NCBI GenBank assembly: GCA_004010935.1
Contig: CP026511.1
Span: 4,588,001 to 4,652,000, forward strand
DNA length: 64,000 nucleotides
Direction of reading: 5' to 3'
Source of the DNA: Pseudomonadaceae bacterium SI-3
Lineage (GTDB): Bacteria > Pseudomonadota > Gammaproteobacteria > Pseudomonadales > Pseudomonadaceae
A program made the position numbers and the translations under genes. Shown in pieces: positions 10,477 through 19,752 of the stretch (its first letter is position 1; every line of letters begins with the position of its first letter). The notes under the pieces were generated by a model. The model worked only from the letters and a program-made list of their open reading frames with translations, made no database searches and was not told the origin of the DNA.

Positions 10477-11845
10477 GTTGATGGCAATACTGCTGTTCAT
10501 CAGCATCTGCGCGGCCTTGATGGCCGGCTACCCGGTCGCGTTTACCTTGGGCGGTGTTTCACTCCTGTTCGCCGGGCTCGGCATCGTTACCGGCACCTTC
10601 GATGGCGGTTACCTGAGCGCCTTGCCGAATCGTCTGTTCGGCATCATGAACAACCAGACGATGCTCGCGGTGCCGCTATTCGTGTTCATGGGCGTGATGC
10701 TGGAAAAGAGCCGGGTTGCCGAAGACCTGCTCGAATCCATGTCGCGGCTGTTCGGCACCCTGCGTGGCGGGCTGGCGATTTCCGTCTGTGTGGTGGGCGC
10801 GCTGCTCGCGGCCAGCACCGGCATTGTTGGCGCCACCGTGGTGACCATGGGCCTGCTGGCGCTGCCAACCATGCTTCGCCGCGGCTATGATCCGGCGATT
10901 TCGACCGGCACCCTCGCCGCCACGGGCACCTTAGGCCAGATCATTCCGCCGTCGATCGTGCTGGTCTTGCTGGGCGATGTCATGTCCAGCGCCTACCAGC
11001 AGGCGCAGCTGAAGATGGGTATCTTCTCACCGAAGACCGTTTCGGTCGGGGACCTGTTCGTCGGGGCCTTACTGCCCGGCCTGCTGCTGGTCGGCATGTA
11101 TATCCTTTACATCATCGGCGTGGCCATCCTCCAGCCGAAGAAACTGCCAGCCCTGCCGCAGGAAGAGCTCGGCCCGATTGAGTGGGGCAAGTTGATCAAT
11201 GCGCTGGTGCCGCCGCTGCTGCTGATCAGCGCGGTGCTCGGCTCGATCCTCGCTGGCTACGCAACACCAACCGAGGCCGCGGCGCTGGGTGCGCTCGGTG
11301 CGATGGTCCTGGCCCTCTACAAGGGCAAACTGAACTTCGGCCAGCTGCGCGAAGTGGCCTATGGCACCACCGAAATCAGCGCCATGGTGTTTCTGATCCT
11401 GATTGGCGCCTCGCTGTTCTCGCTGGTGTTCCGCGGCTTCGGTGGCGAAGTGCTGATCGAGGATGTCTTCGCTCAGCTACCTGGCGGCGTGCTCGGCGCC
11501 TTCTTCGTGGTCATGCTGGTGATCTTCCTGCTGGGCTTCATCCTCGACTTCATCGAGATCACCTTTGTGGTCGTCCCGATCGTCGGCCCGGTGTTGCTGG
11601 CCATGGGGCTCGACCCGGTGTGGCTTGGCGTGATGATCGCGCTGAACCTGCAGACCTCGTTCCTCACGCCCCCTTTCGGCTTCGCGCTGTTCTACCTGCG
11701 CGGCGTGACACCGAAATCAGTGCCCACCAGCACGATCTACAAAGGCGTGGTGCCGTTCATCCTGATTCAGCTGCTGCTGTTGGTTATTGCCTACCAGTTC
11801 CCTGGGCTGGTCACCTGGCTACCCGAGCAGATTTACGGCAAATAG
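10469..11845 (+). CDS. TRAP transporter large permease (DctM/FcbT3-like)
   Basis: A 458-residue multi-spanning permease that forms the sodium-driven translocation path. Family signs are STGIVGATVVTMGLLALPTML, GTLGQIIPPSIVLVLLGD and NLQTSFLTPPFGFALFYLRG. It is longer than the 426-residue DctM at 47104-48384 because of an insertion around residues 170-205 (YQQAQLKMGIFSPKTVSVG), a mark of the keto-acid/chloroaromatic subgroup. It overlaps the small permease gene and is followed directly by a strong terminator, so the two permease genes form a short operon. Confidence 0.92.
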   Translation: MAELMAILLFISICAALMAGYPVAFTLGGVSLLFAGLGIVTGTFDGGYLSALPNRLFGIMNNQTMLAVPLFVFMGVMLEKSRVAEDLLESMSRLFGTLRGGLAISVCVVGALLAASTGIVGATVVTMGLLALPTMLRRGYDPAISTGTLAATGTLGQIIPPSIVLVLLGDVMSSAYQQAQLKMGIFSPKTVSVGDLFVGALLPGLLLVGMYILYIIGVAILQPKKLPALPQEELGPIEWGKLINALVPPLLLISAVLGSILAGYATPTEAAALGALGAMVLALYKGKLNFGQLREVAYGTTEISAMVFLILIGASLFSLVFRGFGGEVLIEDVFAQLPGGVLGAFFVVMLVIFLLGFILDFIEITFVVVPIVGPVLLAMGLDPVWLGVMIALNLQTSFLTPPFGFALFYLRGVTPKSVPTSTIYKGVVPFILIQLLLLVIAYQFPGLVTWLPEQIYGK

Positions 11846-11851
11846 TCCCCG

Positions 11852-11884
11852 CAGACGCCCGTTTCGACGGGCGTCTGGCTTTTC
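11852..11884 (+). terminator. Terminator after the TRAP permease operon
   Basis: An 11-base perfect stem, CAGACGCCCGT (11852-11862) with ACGGGCGTCTG (11867-11877), closes on the stable tetraloop TTCG, followed by GGCTTTTC. This is a standard intrinsic terminator six bases after the dctM stop. Confidence 0.88.
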
Positions 11885-11937
11885 GGCAGCCGCTTTCGGC
11901 GCGATCATAACCATGAAGCCGCCATCGCCGAGCCCCC

Positions 11938-13170
11938 ATGCCCACCGCCTCATTCAGCTACGCACAACTGGCCGAACGCTTTCAGCAGCTCGACGAGTTT
12001 CTGTTGCAGCACCAACCGTTGTGGCGCCCGCGCCCCTTCACGCACATGCGTCTCGGCTGGGAATCCGAACACGCTGAACTGGCCCTTTGGTTACGCGGCC
12101 GCTCGCTCGAAGACGCTGAAGCCGCGCACAACCAGCCCGCACAGCTGCTCGCACCCGCCCCGTTTCCACAGCTGGCTGCACGGGCCATCGCCCTGAGCTG
12201 CATGGACGAGTTGCCCTCCTCACCCATCCGAAACACTGACGCGCGCCAGCTGGCCGACGTGCCCGGACGCAAGTGGCTGCAGATCCGGGCATTCGACGCG
12301 GCCCTGACGTTCAGTGAAGTCCCGCACCACTGGGTCGACTGGTGCGCGGGCAAAGGTCATCTGGGGCGCCAGCTGGTCAGGCGCGGGGGCGGGCTGACGT
12401 GCCTTGAGTGGGATCAGGCTTTGGTTACAGCCGGCGCCCACCTCAGTCAGAAGCTGGGCATCGACGCAAACCACCGACAGCAGGACGTGATGGCCGACGA
12501 CGTGGCTGCACAGCTCCGCCCCACCACAACGCCGATAGCGCTGCATGCCTGTGGCGATCTGCACGTTCGTATGATCAACCTGAGCATCGCGCAACGCTGC
12601 CAGCAACTGGCCATCGCCCCCTGTTGCTACAACCGGATCCAGACAGATCGTTACCGGCCCTTGTCGACGCTTGGGCGGCAATCAAGCCTTGAGCTCTCCC
12701 GTGACGACCTCGGCCTGCCACTCAGCGAAACCGTCACTGCCGGCGCGCGCGAACGCCGTCAGCGCGACCAGTCGATGGCCTGGCGCCTGGGTTTCGATCT
12801 GCTCCAACGTGAGCTGCGCGGCAAAAACGATTATTTGCCCACACCCTCGCTTCCCAGTAGCTGGCTGAAAAAGCGCTTCGCACAGTACTGCCGTGACCTG
12901 GCGGCGCTAAAGCAACTACCCGAACCGCCGGAGCACAACTGGGACGCGCTCGAACGGCGCGGCTGGCAACGCCTGGCCGAAGTACGCAATCTGGAATTGC
13001 TGCGCGGTCTGTTCCGACGGCCGCTGGAACTCTGGCTGCTGCTCGACCGCGCGCTGCTACTGGCCGAAAACGGCTATGCGGTACGCCTGGGAACGTTCTG
13101 CCCTGCCGAGCTGACACCTCGCAATCTGATGCTGATTGCCGAGCTTGAGGCGCGATTCGCAAGCACTTGA
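11938..13170 (+). CDS. SAM-dependent methyltransferase (Methyltransf_32-type)
   Basis: A 410-residue cytoplasmic protein. The SAM-binding motif I is visible as VDWCAGKGHLGRQL (about 133-146), followed by an acidic residue in CLEWDQ, then ALHACGDLHVR and a cysteine pair in IAPCCYN (about 217-223). This set resembles the Methyltransf_32 group, related to tRNA or protein methyltransferases. The substrate is unknown. It has its own transcription unit between the TRAP terminator and tRNA-Thr. The first ATG is used; its ribosome site is weak. Confidence 0.78.
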   Translation: MPTASFSYAQLAERFQQLDEFLLQHQPLWRPRPFTHMRLGWESEHAELALWLRGRSLEDAEAAHNQPAQLLAPAPFPQLAARAIALSCMDELPSSPIRNTDARQLADVPGRKWLQIRAFDAALTFSEVPHHWVDWCAGKGHLGRQLVRRGGGLTCLEWDQALVTAGAHLSQKLGIDANHRQQDVMADDVAAQLRPTTTPIALHACGDLHVRMINLSIAQRCQQLAIAPCCYNRIQTDRYRPLSTLGRQSSLELSRDDLGLPLSETVTAGARERRQRDQSMAWRLGFDLLQRELRGKNDYLPTPSLPSSWLKKRFAQYCRDLAALKQLPEPPEHNWDALERRGWQRLAEVRNLELLRGLFRRPLELWLLLDRALLLAENGYAVRLGTFCPAELTPRNLMLIAELEARFAST

Positions 13171-13202
13171 ATAAACTCATGCAAACAACTGGCAACAAAC
13201 AG

Positions 13203-13230
13203 TTTACTCGCCGCGAGCAATGGCTATAAT
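13203..13230 (+). promoter_or_regulatory. Sigma-70-type promoter of tRNA-Thr
   Basis: TTTACT (13203-13208) and a consensus TATAAT (13225-13230) are separated by 16 bases, and the tRNA begins 15 bases after the -10 box. Spacing and position fit a strong vegetative promoter for the tRNA gene. Confidence 0.75.
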
Positions 13231-13245
13231 GGCGCCCATCTTTTA

Positions 13246-13321
<76 letters not shown>

Positions 13322-13331
13322 TACGAAACAA

Positions 13332-13369
13332 CAGAAAAGGCTCACCGCATGGTGGGCCTTTTCTGTTTC
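13332..13369 (+). terminator. Terminator after tRNA-Thr
   Basis: CAGAAAAGGCTCACC (13332-13346) pairs with GGTGGGCCTTTTCTG (13351-13365), with one G-T pair and the loop GCAT. A T-rich tract lies in and after the 3' arm. It closes the tRNA unit. Confidence 0.88.
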
Positions 13370-13541
13370 TGTTCAGCGCTCCCGGTGCCGGACACACGTC
13401 GCTGACGCAGCGCCGCCTTGTGAGAGGGCCAGATACCTCGTTGCGATGAATCGGGCTGGAGAATCCAGCCCTGCGGCCGACATAGCGGCGTATGACGCCA
13501 GCTTGTCTGGCGCTTTGATATCTCCCTTATGGTTTCGCTTG

Positions 13542-15200
13542 ATGTTTCTCACACCTTTACGCAGCTTGCGAGCGCGTTTCGCCATCGTCGTCGCCCTGGT
13601 CGTATTCGTGCTCAGCTGCATTTTCGGCACCGCCATCGGTGAGTCTTCCATTTCGCGATTGAAGGAATGGACGGGGCAACAGCTCGGAGAAGCGGCTTTC
13701 TCGATGGTTGATCGACTTGACCGCGACATGAATGGTCGCTCCAAAGAGCTGACCGTACTCAGTGAGCTCCAAGCGCTTCGCAACCCAGAAAATGTTGGTG
13801 AAGCCCGCACGCTTCTCAATCATCTGAGCGATCACTTTCCCAGCTACTCCTGGATCGGCCTCACAAACGCCAGCGGCAAGGTGGTTGCCTCCACCGATAG
13901 CCTGTTGGAGGGCGTGGACATCTCGGCCAGACCCGTATTCCTTAACGGGGTGGAAAACACCTTTATCGGTGACGTACACGAGGCGGTGTTACTGGCCAAA
14001 CTGCTGCCGAACCCGTCGGGCGAGGCGATGAAATTTGTCGACATCAGCATGCCCGTACGCGATGACTCGGGGGCACTGGCAGGGGTGCTGGCCACCCATC
14101 TCTCCTGGGAGTGGGCAGATGAGGTTGGCAGGTCATTGTTTGAACCACTGCAAAAGCGTTTGCCTGGGTTGGAGTTTCTTGTCGTTAGCAAAGACAGGAC
14201 GGTGCTGCTCGGCCCGAGAGAAATGATCGGTAAGCCTATCGGAATCAAGCTCGGGGACCGTCCCGTGCAGAATTGGTCCGTTATGCATTGGCCAGACGGC
14301 ACAGAATATCTGACGGGATTTGCCGAAAGCGTCGGCTTCGAGGACTACCCCGGATTGGGTTGGACCGTCATTGCTCGCCAGCCCGCAAAGATCGCGTTTG
14401 CCGAAGCACGCCAGCTACGCGATGAGATTTTCATCTGGGGCGCCATGCTGTCCTTGGCCTTCGCCGTCATCGGCTGGTTTGTCGCGGGAATGATTACCCA
14501 GCCGCTACGAGAGATCGTTGACGCAGCGGCCCGCATTTCGGAAGGGGCCGCAGTCCGGATTCCGCTACTGAAAAGCACGCAGGAAGTCGAAGCCCTCAGC
14601 GTTGCGATACGGCATCTGGTGGACAGCCTGACCCGAAAAAGAAGTCAGCTGGCGTTGGTCGAGGGGATTGCCTATCGCGATACCGTGACCGGACTGCCGA
14701 ACCGGGCAGCGCTGCAGAAATACGTAGAAGCTGTACGGACCGAAGAAGAACGGCAATCGAGCTTCGGCGTTCTGTGCCTGGACCTCGATGGCTTCAAGCC
14801 GGTCAATGACCTCTTTGGCCATGCCGTAGGTGATGCGCTCCTGCATGAGGTCGGGTTGCGGCTTTCGGCTTCGATCCGCGACGGAGACATCGCGGTGCGG
14901 CACGGTGGAGATGAGTTCGTCCTGCTTCTGCGCCTGCGCAAAGGCGAATCCGTGCGCAATGTGCAGCGCGCGGCCGATCGCATGATCGCCAGGCTTGCCG
15001 AGCCGGTATCGCTGGCGGGCGAATCTATCAACATCGGTTGCAGTGTCGGCGGCGCGCTCTGGTCAGGCGGTGACTTTGCCGACGCACTTCGGTCGGCTGA
15101 CGAAGCGCTATACCGCGCCAAAGGCGCCGGTAAGGGACGAGCGAGCTTTAGCGTTGCCAACAAGGGTGAGGCTAAGGCGCCGGCGCCGCAGGCATTCTGA
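13542..15200 (+). CDS. Membrane-anchored diguanylate cyclase (periplasmic sensor, HAMP, GGDEF)
   Basis: About 552 residues. An N-terminal membrane helix (ARFAIVVALVVFVLSCIFG), a periplasmic sensor of Cache type (about 40-285), a second helix (IFIWGAMLSLAFAVIGWFVAG), HAMP, and a C-terminal GGDEF domain that makes cyclic di-GMP. The active-site GGDEF is intact at about 455-459, and it is preceded by RDGD in the pattern RxxDxxxRxGGDEF, the product-inhibition I-site. There is no EAL domain. The start is uncertain: ATG 13542 puts the first helix near the N-terminus, while an in-frame ATG at 13446 would add 32 residues without membrane or domain character; neither has a good ribosome site. The signal is unknown. 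Confidence 0.87.
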   Translation: MFLTPLRSLRARFAIVVALVVFVLSCIFGTAIGESSISRLKEWTGQQLGEAAFSMVDRLDRDMNGRSKELTVLSELQALRNPENVGEARTLLNHLSDHFPSYSWIGLTNASGKVVASTDSLLEGVDISARPVFLNGVENTFIGDVHEAVLLAKLLPNPSGEAMKFVDISMPVRDDSGALAGVLATHLSWEWADEVGRSLFEPLQKRLPGLEFLVVSKDRTVLLGPREMIGKPIGIKLGDRPVQNWSVMHWPDGTEYLTGFAESVGFEDYPGLGWTVIARQPAKIAFAEARQLRDEIFIWGAMLSLAFAVIGWFVAGMITQPLREIVDAAARISEGAAVRIPLLKSTQEVEALSVAIRHLVDSLTRKRSQLALVEGIAYRDTVTGLPNRAALQKYVEAVRTEEERQSSFGVLCLDLDGFKPVNDLFGHAVGDALLHEVGLRLSASIRDGDIAVRHGGDEFVLLLRLRKGESVRNVQRAADRMIARLAEPVSLAGESINIGCSVGGALWSGGDFADALRSADEALYRAKGAGKGRASFSVANKGEAKAPAPQAF

Positions 15201-15862
15201 TAAACCTAGGCGTGAGGGCAGCTGCCATGTTCAGCCGCTTGGCAGGGTCGACGGGGAAAGCAGGGACCGTTAGTTGGTAAGAACCAGCCCGGTAACGCCG
15301 ATCGATATTCAATTTCCCGCGCTCGACCTCTGTCGAGGCCGAGCCGGTAGATCGGTCCAGAAGCTAAACAAAAGTTCAGGCGGTGGGCTTGTCCTTCGCC
15401 TCATCTTCTTTCTGCTTTGTGCGTCCTGTTAGGAGAGTACTGGGGCTTGAGTAATCGGTGGTCCTGGCCGCCCTGTCTCGATCAGCGTTCCGGTAATCGA
15501 GCAAGGCGCCCGTACCCAGTACACCGAGGCTGAGGAGTGCACACAACGCTATCTGAAAGGCGTTCATTTCGAAAACTCGAGGAATGGTGGAGAAGGTGCG
15601 CCAATACCTGCCGCCCCTCTATGCAATACCTGCTCCGTCCGCCAATCCATTAGATCTAGGTCGAGTAGCGATTGAAGTGTGTATGGTTTTGAGGACTTAA
15701 CGTCACTGCCGCTTCTTGCGTCGGCGCGAACACGTATCGACACAACAGCCGACCAAATGACTTGATACAAATCTGGCCGAGTGCCCGGGCCTCGCCAGGA
15801 TGGTTTGTGGCTATGATTTTGCTCCCATCCGATTCCGGCGTGGGTTCTGATCGCAAACCTTC
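15201..15862. other. Poorly coding 0.66-kb gap
   Basis: Apart from one small possible membrane-protein gene on the minus strand (15376-15567) nothing convincing is seen. A small inverted repeat CTCGAC-CTCT-GTCGAG lies at 15322-15337. The stretch is less GC-rich than its neighbours. The 300 bases before the TerC gene were read for a manganese riboswitch and none was recognised. Confidence 0.45.
15376..15567 (-). CDS. Possible small single-span membrane protein
   Basis: A 63-residue frame beginning MNAFQIALCALLSLGVLG, a plausible membrane helix or signal anchor, followed by a hydrophilic, lysine- and glutamate-rich tail (TKQKEDEAKDKPTA). No known family is recognised and no strong ribosome site precedes the ATG. 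It is the only gene-like frame in this gap and has the amphipathic composition of a real small membrane protein, but it could be chance. Confidence 0.4.
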   Translation of the reverse strand: MNAFQIALCALLSLGVLGTGALLDYRNADRDRAARTTDYSSPSTLLTGRTKQKEDEAKDKPTA

Positions 15863-15874
15863 TTGAGAGTCTTG

Positions 15875-16636
15875 ATGGAATCGCTTATTCAGCTTTTTTC
15901 CGAACCTACCACCTGGGTGGCCCTGGCCACGTTGATTGCCATGGAGGTGGTACTTGGTATCGATAACCTAATCTTCATCTCCATCCTGACCAACAAGCTT
16001 CCCGAGCATCAGCGCGAGCGTGCCAGACGCATCGGTATCGGCTTGGCGTTGGTGCTGCGGCTGGGCCTGCTAGGTACCGTAGCCTGGATTGTTCAGTTGA
16101 CCGAGCCGGTAATCGAACTGTTCGGAAACGCCTTGTCCTGGAAGGACATGATTCTGATTGCGGGTGGTTTGTTTCTGTTGTGGAAGGCCACGAAAGAAAT
16201 TCACCACACCATGGACCCAACCCCTGGCGGCGACATGTTTGAGGGCAAGCCGCTCGAGAACGCGGTCACGATGGGTTTCAGTGCAGCCATCGCGCAGATA
16301 CTGCTACTTGATCTCGTGTTTTCCATCGACAGCATCATTACTGCGGTTGGTATGACCGAACATGTCTCGATCATGGTGATCGCTGTCGTCGTCGCAGTGA
16401 CCGTGATGCTCGTTGCCGCCAATCCGTTAGCCAAGTTCATTAACGACAACCCTACGGTTGTGATGCTCGCCCTAGGCTTTCTGATCATGATCGGCATGAC
16501 GCTCATTGCCGAAGGCTTCGGCGCGCATGTACCGAAGGGCTACGTGTATGCAGCAATGGCATTCTCGGCCGGTATAGAGGTGCTGAACATACTGTCCCGA
16601 CGCGCCAAGCGAAAGCAGCCTGAGTCGGCTCGTTAG
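15875..16636 (+). CDS. TerC-family integral membrane protein
   Basis: About 253 residues with seven or so transmembrane segments. TerC signatures are [21 protein letters not shown] near the start and [17 protein letters not shown] near residue 150; the intramembrane Asp-Asn and Ser-Ile-Asp residues are the conserved metal-site positions. Relatives (Alx, TerC, YkoY) export manganese or support metal insertion into secreted proteins. ATG 15875 is chosen since GAGAG lies five bases upstream and the protein begins as the family does; a TTG at 15863 is also in frame. It is monocistronic. Confidence 0.87.
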   Translation: MESLIQLFSEPTTWVALATLIAMEVVLGIDNLIFISILTNKLPEHQRERARRIGIGLALVLRLGLLGTVAWIVQLTEPVIELFGNALSWKDMILIAGGLFLLWKATKEIHHTMDPTPGGDMFEGKPLENAVTMGFSAAIAQILLLDLVFSIDSIITAVGMTEHVSIMVIAVVVAVTVMLVAANPLAKFINDNPTVVMLALGFLIMIGMTLIAEGFGAHVPKGYVYAAMAFSAGIEVLNILSRRAKRKQPESAR

Positions 16637-16651
16637 ACCCATTCTGTCGAT

Positions 16652-16668
16652 GCCCGGCCTAGCCGGGC
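16652..16668. terminator. Weak hairpin after the TerC gene
   Basis: GCCCGGC (16652-16658) and GCCGGGC (16662-16668) pair around a three-base loop, 16 bases past the stop codon. No T tract follows, so it may protect the transcript end rather than terminate efficiently. Confidence 0.45.
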
Positions 16669-16795
16669 GTACTAGGGCTGCGTAACCACAGGAGCGAGCT
16701 GAGTTCGGATGCCCAGCGCTAGCGGCCTGCACACAGCAACCGGCCATGCAATTTAGCCGCACGTATCTCCCGCACCGGTAAGCCAGAAACAAAAA

Positions 16796-16829
16796 AGCCC
16801 CGCATCAAACGATGCGGGGCTCTTCTGTT
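16796..16829. terminator. Strong hairpin terminator in the gap before the glycan module
   Basis: A perfect 11-base stem AGCCCCGCATC (16796-16806) and GATGCGGGGCT (16811-16821) with the loop AAAC. Six A residues precede it and CTTCTGTTT follows, so it can act on both strands. No gene is recognised in the 160 bases upstream, so it either closes the TerC transcript or an unrecognised short RNA. Confidence 0.8.
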
Positions 16830-17360
16830 TGGGCTGAGTCCTGTCCCTTCGGCCGCTCCGAGCAGCGATTCCTTGCGTCAGTCCTGACGCTTCGCGAGAT
16901 CCTTCGCGGCAGCCATGCACCAGCTAAAAGTCACTTCGCTGGTCGCCGAGCTAGGCGTTCCATGGCACACCGAAATGGGTCAGGGAGCGGCTAGCAGCGG
17001 CAGCAGGGTTAAGAGGGGCAGTGATGGCAAAAGTTCCACTTTTAGAATGAAAAGGCCATCAGATTAATCACAGTGAGGCGAATCGATGCCTTCGATTGGC
17101 CATCAGCCCCGACTGCTGTATTCAGCGAGGCAGGTTTCCGCCTAGTCATCTCACCTGTAATCAGCCCGACATTTTCCGGCAGCCGATTCGCTCTAGGGGC
17201 CCTTGGCCAGCCTTTCAGCGGATTGCACCGCGATCCATTTCCAAATGTCTGCGTCCGGAACATGCCAGACAAAACGCGGTCTGCTGTGCGTCGCCACTCC
17301 AGCGCAACTGAAGGCAATGCTTGCCACCACGGAGCCAGCCTTGAGGAGCCGAGCCACTCG
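16830..17360. other. Leader region of the flippase operon, no gene seen
   Basis: No protein or RNA gene is supported. There is a loose inverted repeat GATGGC (17023-17028) with GCCATC (17055-17060) and an A/T-rich patch between them. The open frame running into the flippase from 17073 lacks coding character before 17361. A JUMPStart-type element was looked for and not found. Confidence 0.45.
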
Positions 17361-18689
17361 ATGAGCGCTATCACCACCCTCTTCCACAAACTCAAGCTGT
17401 ACCTGTTCAATGCTTCATGGATGATGGCGGAGCGGCTGCTGAACATCGGCGTGGGCTTCCTCATGGCGATTGTGCTGGCCCGCTATCTGGGACCGGAACA
17501 GTTCGGGATTCTCGCTTACGCCATTTCCATGACCGCGATCTTCGCCTCGGCCGGTCACATGGGACTGGCAGGCCTGGTGGTGCGCGAGGTGGTAAAGCAG
17601 CCGGACAAGGTTCCGGAGACGCTGGGCACCACCTTCATGCTTAAGCTGACCGGCATGACCCTCGGTTTCATTCTGGTATTCGTTTACGCGTGGATGTTCG
17701 AAGAAGTTGGCGGCACCGAGTTCTGGATGCTGCTGATCGTCGCCTCGGCGATCTTCTTCCAGACCTTCGACGTGGTGGAATACTGGTTCCAGTCTCAGGT
17801 GCAGGCCCGCTACCCGGCCATCGCCAAGTCCAGTGCGATCCTGCTCTCGGCCGGCCTCAAGCTGTTGATGGTCGTCAGCGGCGCCGGCGTCGTAGCCTTC
17901 GCCTTCGCGCATACCGCGCAGTTCATCATCGCCGCGGTGATCCTCGCACTGCTCTACAAAAGCACCACCACGGTCTCGCTGATGAGCTGGAAGGCCAGCT
18001 TCGCCAAGGCCAAGGAGCTGCTCAGCCAGGGCTGGATTCTCTACCTCGGATCGATCTTCGCAGTGATCTACATGAAGATCGATCAGGTCATGCTCAAGTG
18101 GATGGTGGGTGCCGAGGAGGTGGGCGTTTATGCCGTGGCCGCACAGCTCTCCGAGGCCTGGTACTTCCTGCCGATCGCCATCGTCGCGTCGTTCTTCCCC
18201 AAGCTGATCAAGCTGCATGCGGCCGACCTGGCGCTGTTCAACAAGCGCTTCCAGCAGCTCTTCGACGTCCTGTTCATTCTCGCCATAGCCGTGGCGGTGC
18301 TGGTGTCGCTCGTCGCCGAACCTGTGATCGCCCTGCTGTTCGGCGACGAGTACCAGAACTCCGCCTCGATCCTCACCATCCATATCTGGGCCGGCGTGTT
18401 CATCTTCATGCGCGCGGCGTTCAGCCGCTGGATCCTGATTGAGGGCGCACTGATGTTTTCACTGATCACTCAGGGCCTCGGGGCGCTGGCCAATATCGGC
18501 CTCAACCTGCTGCTGATCCCTCGGTACGGCGGTGAAGGCGCCGCCATGGCCACGCTCATTTCTTATGCGGTTGCTTCGTACGCTGCACTGCTGGTGCACA
18601 AGAAGACCCGCCCGGTGTTCTACATGATGACCAAGTCGATGTTCAGCCCGGTCCGTTACGCATTCAACGCCGTAGGAGCCACCCGATGA
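17361..18689 (+). CDS. Oligosaccharide/lipid-linked glycan flippase (Wzx/RfbX-type)
   Basis: A 442-residue polytopic membrane protein of the MOP superfamily with about twelve to fourteen helices. The N-terminus (NASWMMAERLLNIGVGF, VLARYLGPEQFGILAYA) is the classic flippase opening, and the middle holds IYMKIDQVMLKWMVG followed by GVYAVAAQLSEAWYFLP, as in Wzx proteins. It should move a lipid-linked glycan across the inner membrane. ATG 17361 follows GAGGAG twelve bases upstream; the frame is open to 17073 but that part has no helix. It overlaps the next gene by ATGA, so it heads a three-gene operon without glycosyltransferases. Confidence 0.88.
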   Translation: MSAITTLFHKLKLYLFNASWMMAERLLNIGVGFLMAIVLARYLGPEQFGILAYAISMTAIFASAGHMGLAGLVVREVVKQPDKVPETLGTTFMLKLTGMTLGFILVFVYAWMFEEVGGTEFWMLLIVASAIFFQTFDVVEYWFQSQVQARYPAIAKSSAILLSAGLKLLMVVSGAGVVAFAFAHTAQFIIAAVILALLYKSTTTVSLMSWKASFAKAKELLSQGWILYLGSIFAVIYMKIDQVMLKWMVGAEEVGVYAVAAQLSEAWYFLPIAIVASFFPKLIKLHAADLALFNKRFQQLFDVLFILAIAVAVLVSLVAEPVIALLFGDEYQNSASILTIHIWAGVFIFMRAAFSRWILIEGALMFSLITQGLGALANIGLNLLLIPRYGGEGAAMATLISYAVASYAALLVHKKTRPVFYMMTKSMFSPVRYAFNAVGATR

Positions 18690-19744
18690 GCCTCATGTCG
18701 CTCGCCAGAGCCTTGCCTGATCCCGTCAAGAACGCCATCAAGGCAACCCGGGATAACACTGGCCTGGCCCTGGTCCGCCTGTTTTCCTCCAGCGGCTTCC
18801 TGTCTTCTGTCTATTACTGCCTGATCAGCCGTGAGTTCGACCGGGAACACCGTGCGGTGCTGCTGGGCCGACTGCATTTCGCTCAGCGGATGCGCGGCAA
18901 GGGCGAGAACGATGCCTTCCTGCGGCGCAACGTGCATCGCCTGGAGAAGGGCCTGATCATGCGTCCGCGACGCAGCACCTTTGCCGAGGATTACATCGGC
19001 CCGACGGTTCGCTGCTATGCCGATGCGACCCGGGCCGGCGTCGTCAACGGCCAACAGCGCTGGGCCAACGATGTACTTACTGACTATTTCTCAGCCGTTG
19101 GCAGCACGCCGCGCATCGACTCGGCCAAGCGCGCCTTCACCAGCACCGAGAACCCCAACGAAACCAACCGCTGCGTGCCCTACCCCCACAGCCAACTGCC
19201 GGACTGCCCGGTCAGCTATGACGAGCTGATGGTGCTGTTCCGCCGTCGCCGCTCGGTTCGCTGGTATCAGGACAAGCCAGTCAGCAATGAGCTGATCGAA
19301 CAGGCGGTAAGCGCCGCGGCTCTAGCGCCGTCGGCCTGCAACCGCCAGCCGTTTCGCTTCTATGTCAGCAACGGCAAGGAAAAGGCCGCCGAGGTCGCCA
19401 AGTGCGCCGGCGGCACGGCAGGTTTCCACGACAATTTGCCCTGCGTGATCGCAGTAGTCGGCGACCTGGGCTGCTATCCAGAGGCACGTGACCGCCACGT
19501 GGTCTATATCGACGGCTCGCTGGCCGCCATGCAGCTGATGCTGGCACTGGAAAGCCTGGGCTTGTCGAGCTGCTCGATCAACTGGCCTGACGTCGAAGAA
19601 AGAGAACGTCAACTGGCGAAAATACTGGGCTTGGCCTACCAGGAGCGTACCGTGATGCTCCTCGCGGTGGGCTATGCCGATCCAACGGGAGGGATTCCGT
19701 ATTCGGACAAGAAGACCGCAGACGACTTGATTGTATTCAACTGA
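18686..19744 (+). CDS. Nitroreductase-fold protein with long N-terminal extension, glycan-cluster type
   Basis: A 352-residue protein. Residues about 185-350 are a nitroreductase/FMN domain: RRRRSVRWYQDKPV, LAPSACNRQPFRFYV and GSLAAMQLMLALESLGLSSCSINW are the FMN-contact and dimer motifs, and MLLAVGYADPTGGIPYSDKK closes the fold. The first 180 residues are an extension with the motif NVHRLEKGLIMRPRRSTF, seen as I recall in nitroreductase-like proteins of polysaccharide loci. The reaction is unknown; a flavin-dependent redox step on a sugar, lipid or carrier is possible. It is coupled to the flippase (ATGA overlap) and sits eight bases before the pyruvyl transferase, so it probably serves the same glycan pathway. 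Confidence 0.78.
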   Translation: MSLMSLARALPDPVKNAIKATRDNTGLALVRLFSSSGFLSSVYYCLISREFDREHRAVLLGRLHFAQRMRGKGENDAFLRRNVHRLEKGLIMRPRRSTFAEDYIGPTVRCYADATRAGVVNGQQRWANDVLTDYFSAVGSTPRIDSAKRAFTSTENPNETNRCVPYPHSQLPDCPVSYDELMVLFRRRRSVRWYQDKPVSNELIEQAVSAAALAPSACNRQPFRFYVSNGKEKAAEVAKCAGGTAGFHDNLPCVIAVVGDLGCYPEARDRHVVYIDGSLAAMQLMLALESLGLSSCSINWPDVEERERQLAKILGLAYQERTVMLLAVGYADPTGGIPYSDKKTADDLIVFN

Positions 19745-19752
19745 GGTACGCG

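Noticed and set aside
13373..13819. Minus-strand frame of 148 codons ending near the tRNA with a basic, helical C-terminus
   Set aside because: Most of it lies antisense to the cyclase gene, it has no ribosome site and matches no family I know.
15564..15770. Minus-strand 68-codon frame overlapping the start of the small membrane protein
   Set aside because: No ribosome site, no hydrophobic or domain pattern; the ATGA overlap appears fortuitous.
15568..15874. Possible manganese (yybP-ykoY) riboswitch upstream of the TerC gene
   Set aside because: The conserved loop sequences and helices of that riboswitch could not be recognised; a covariance-model search would be needed to exclude it.
16830..17360. 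JUMPStart/ops element before the flippase operon
   Set aside because: No GGCGGTAG-type core was found in the leader.
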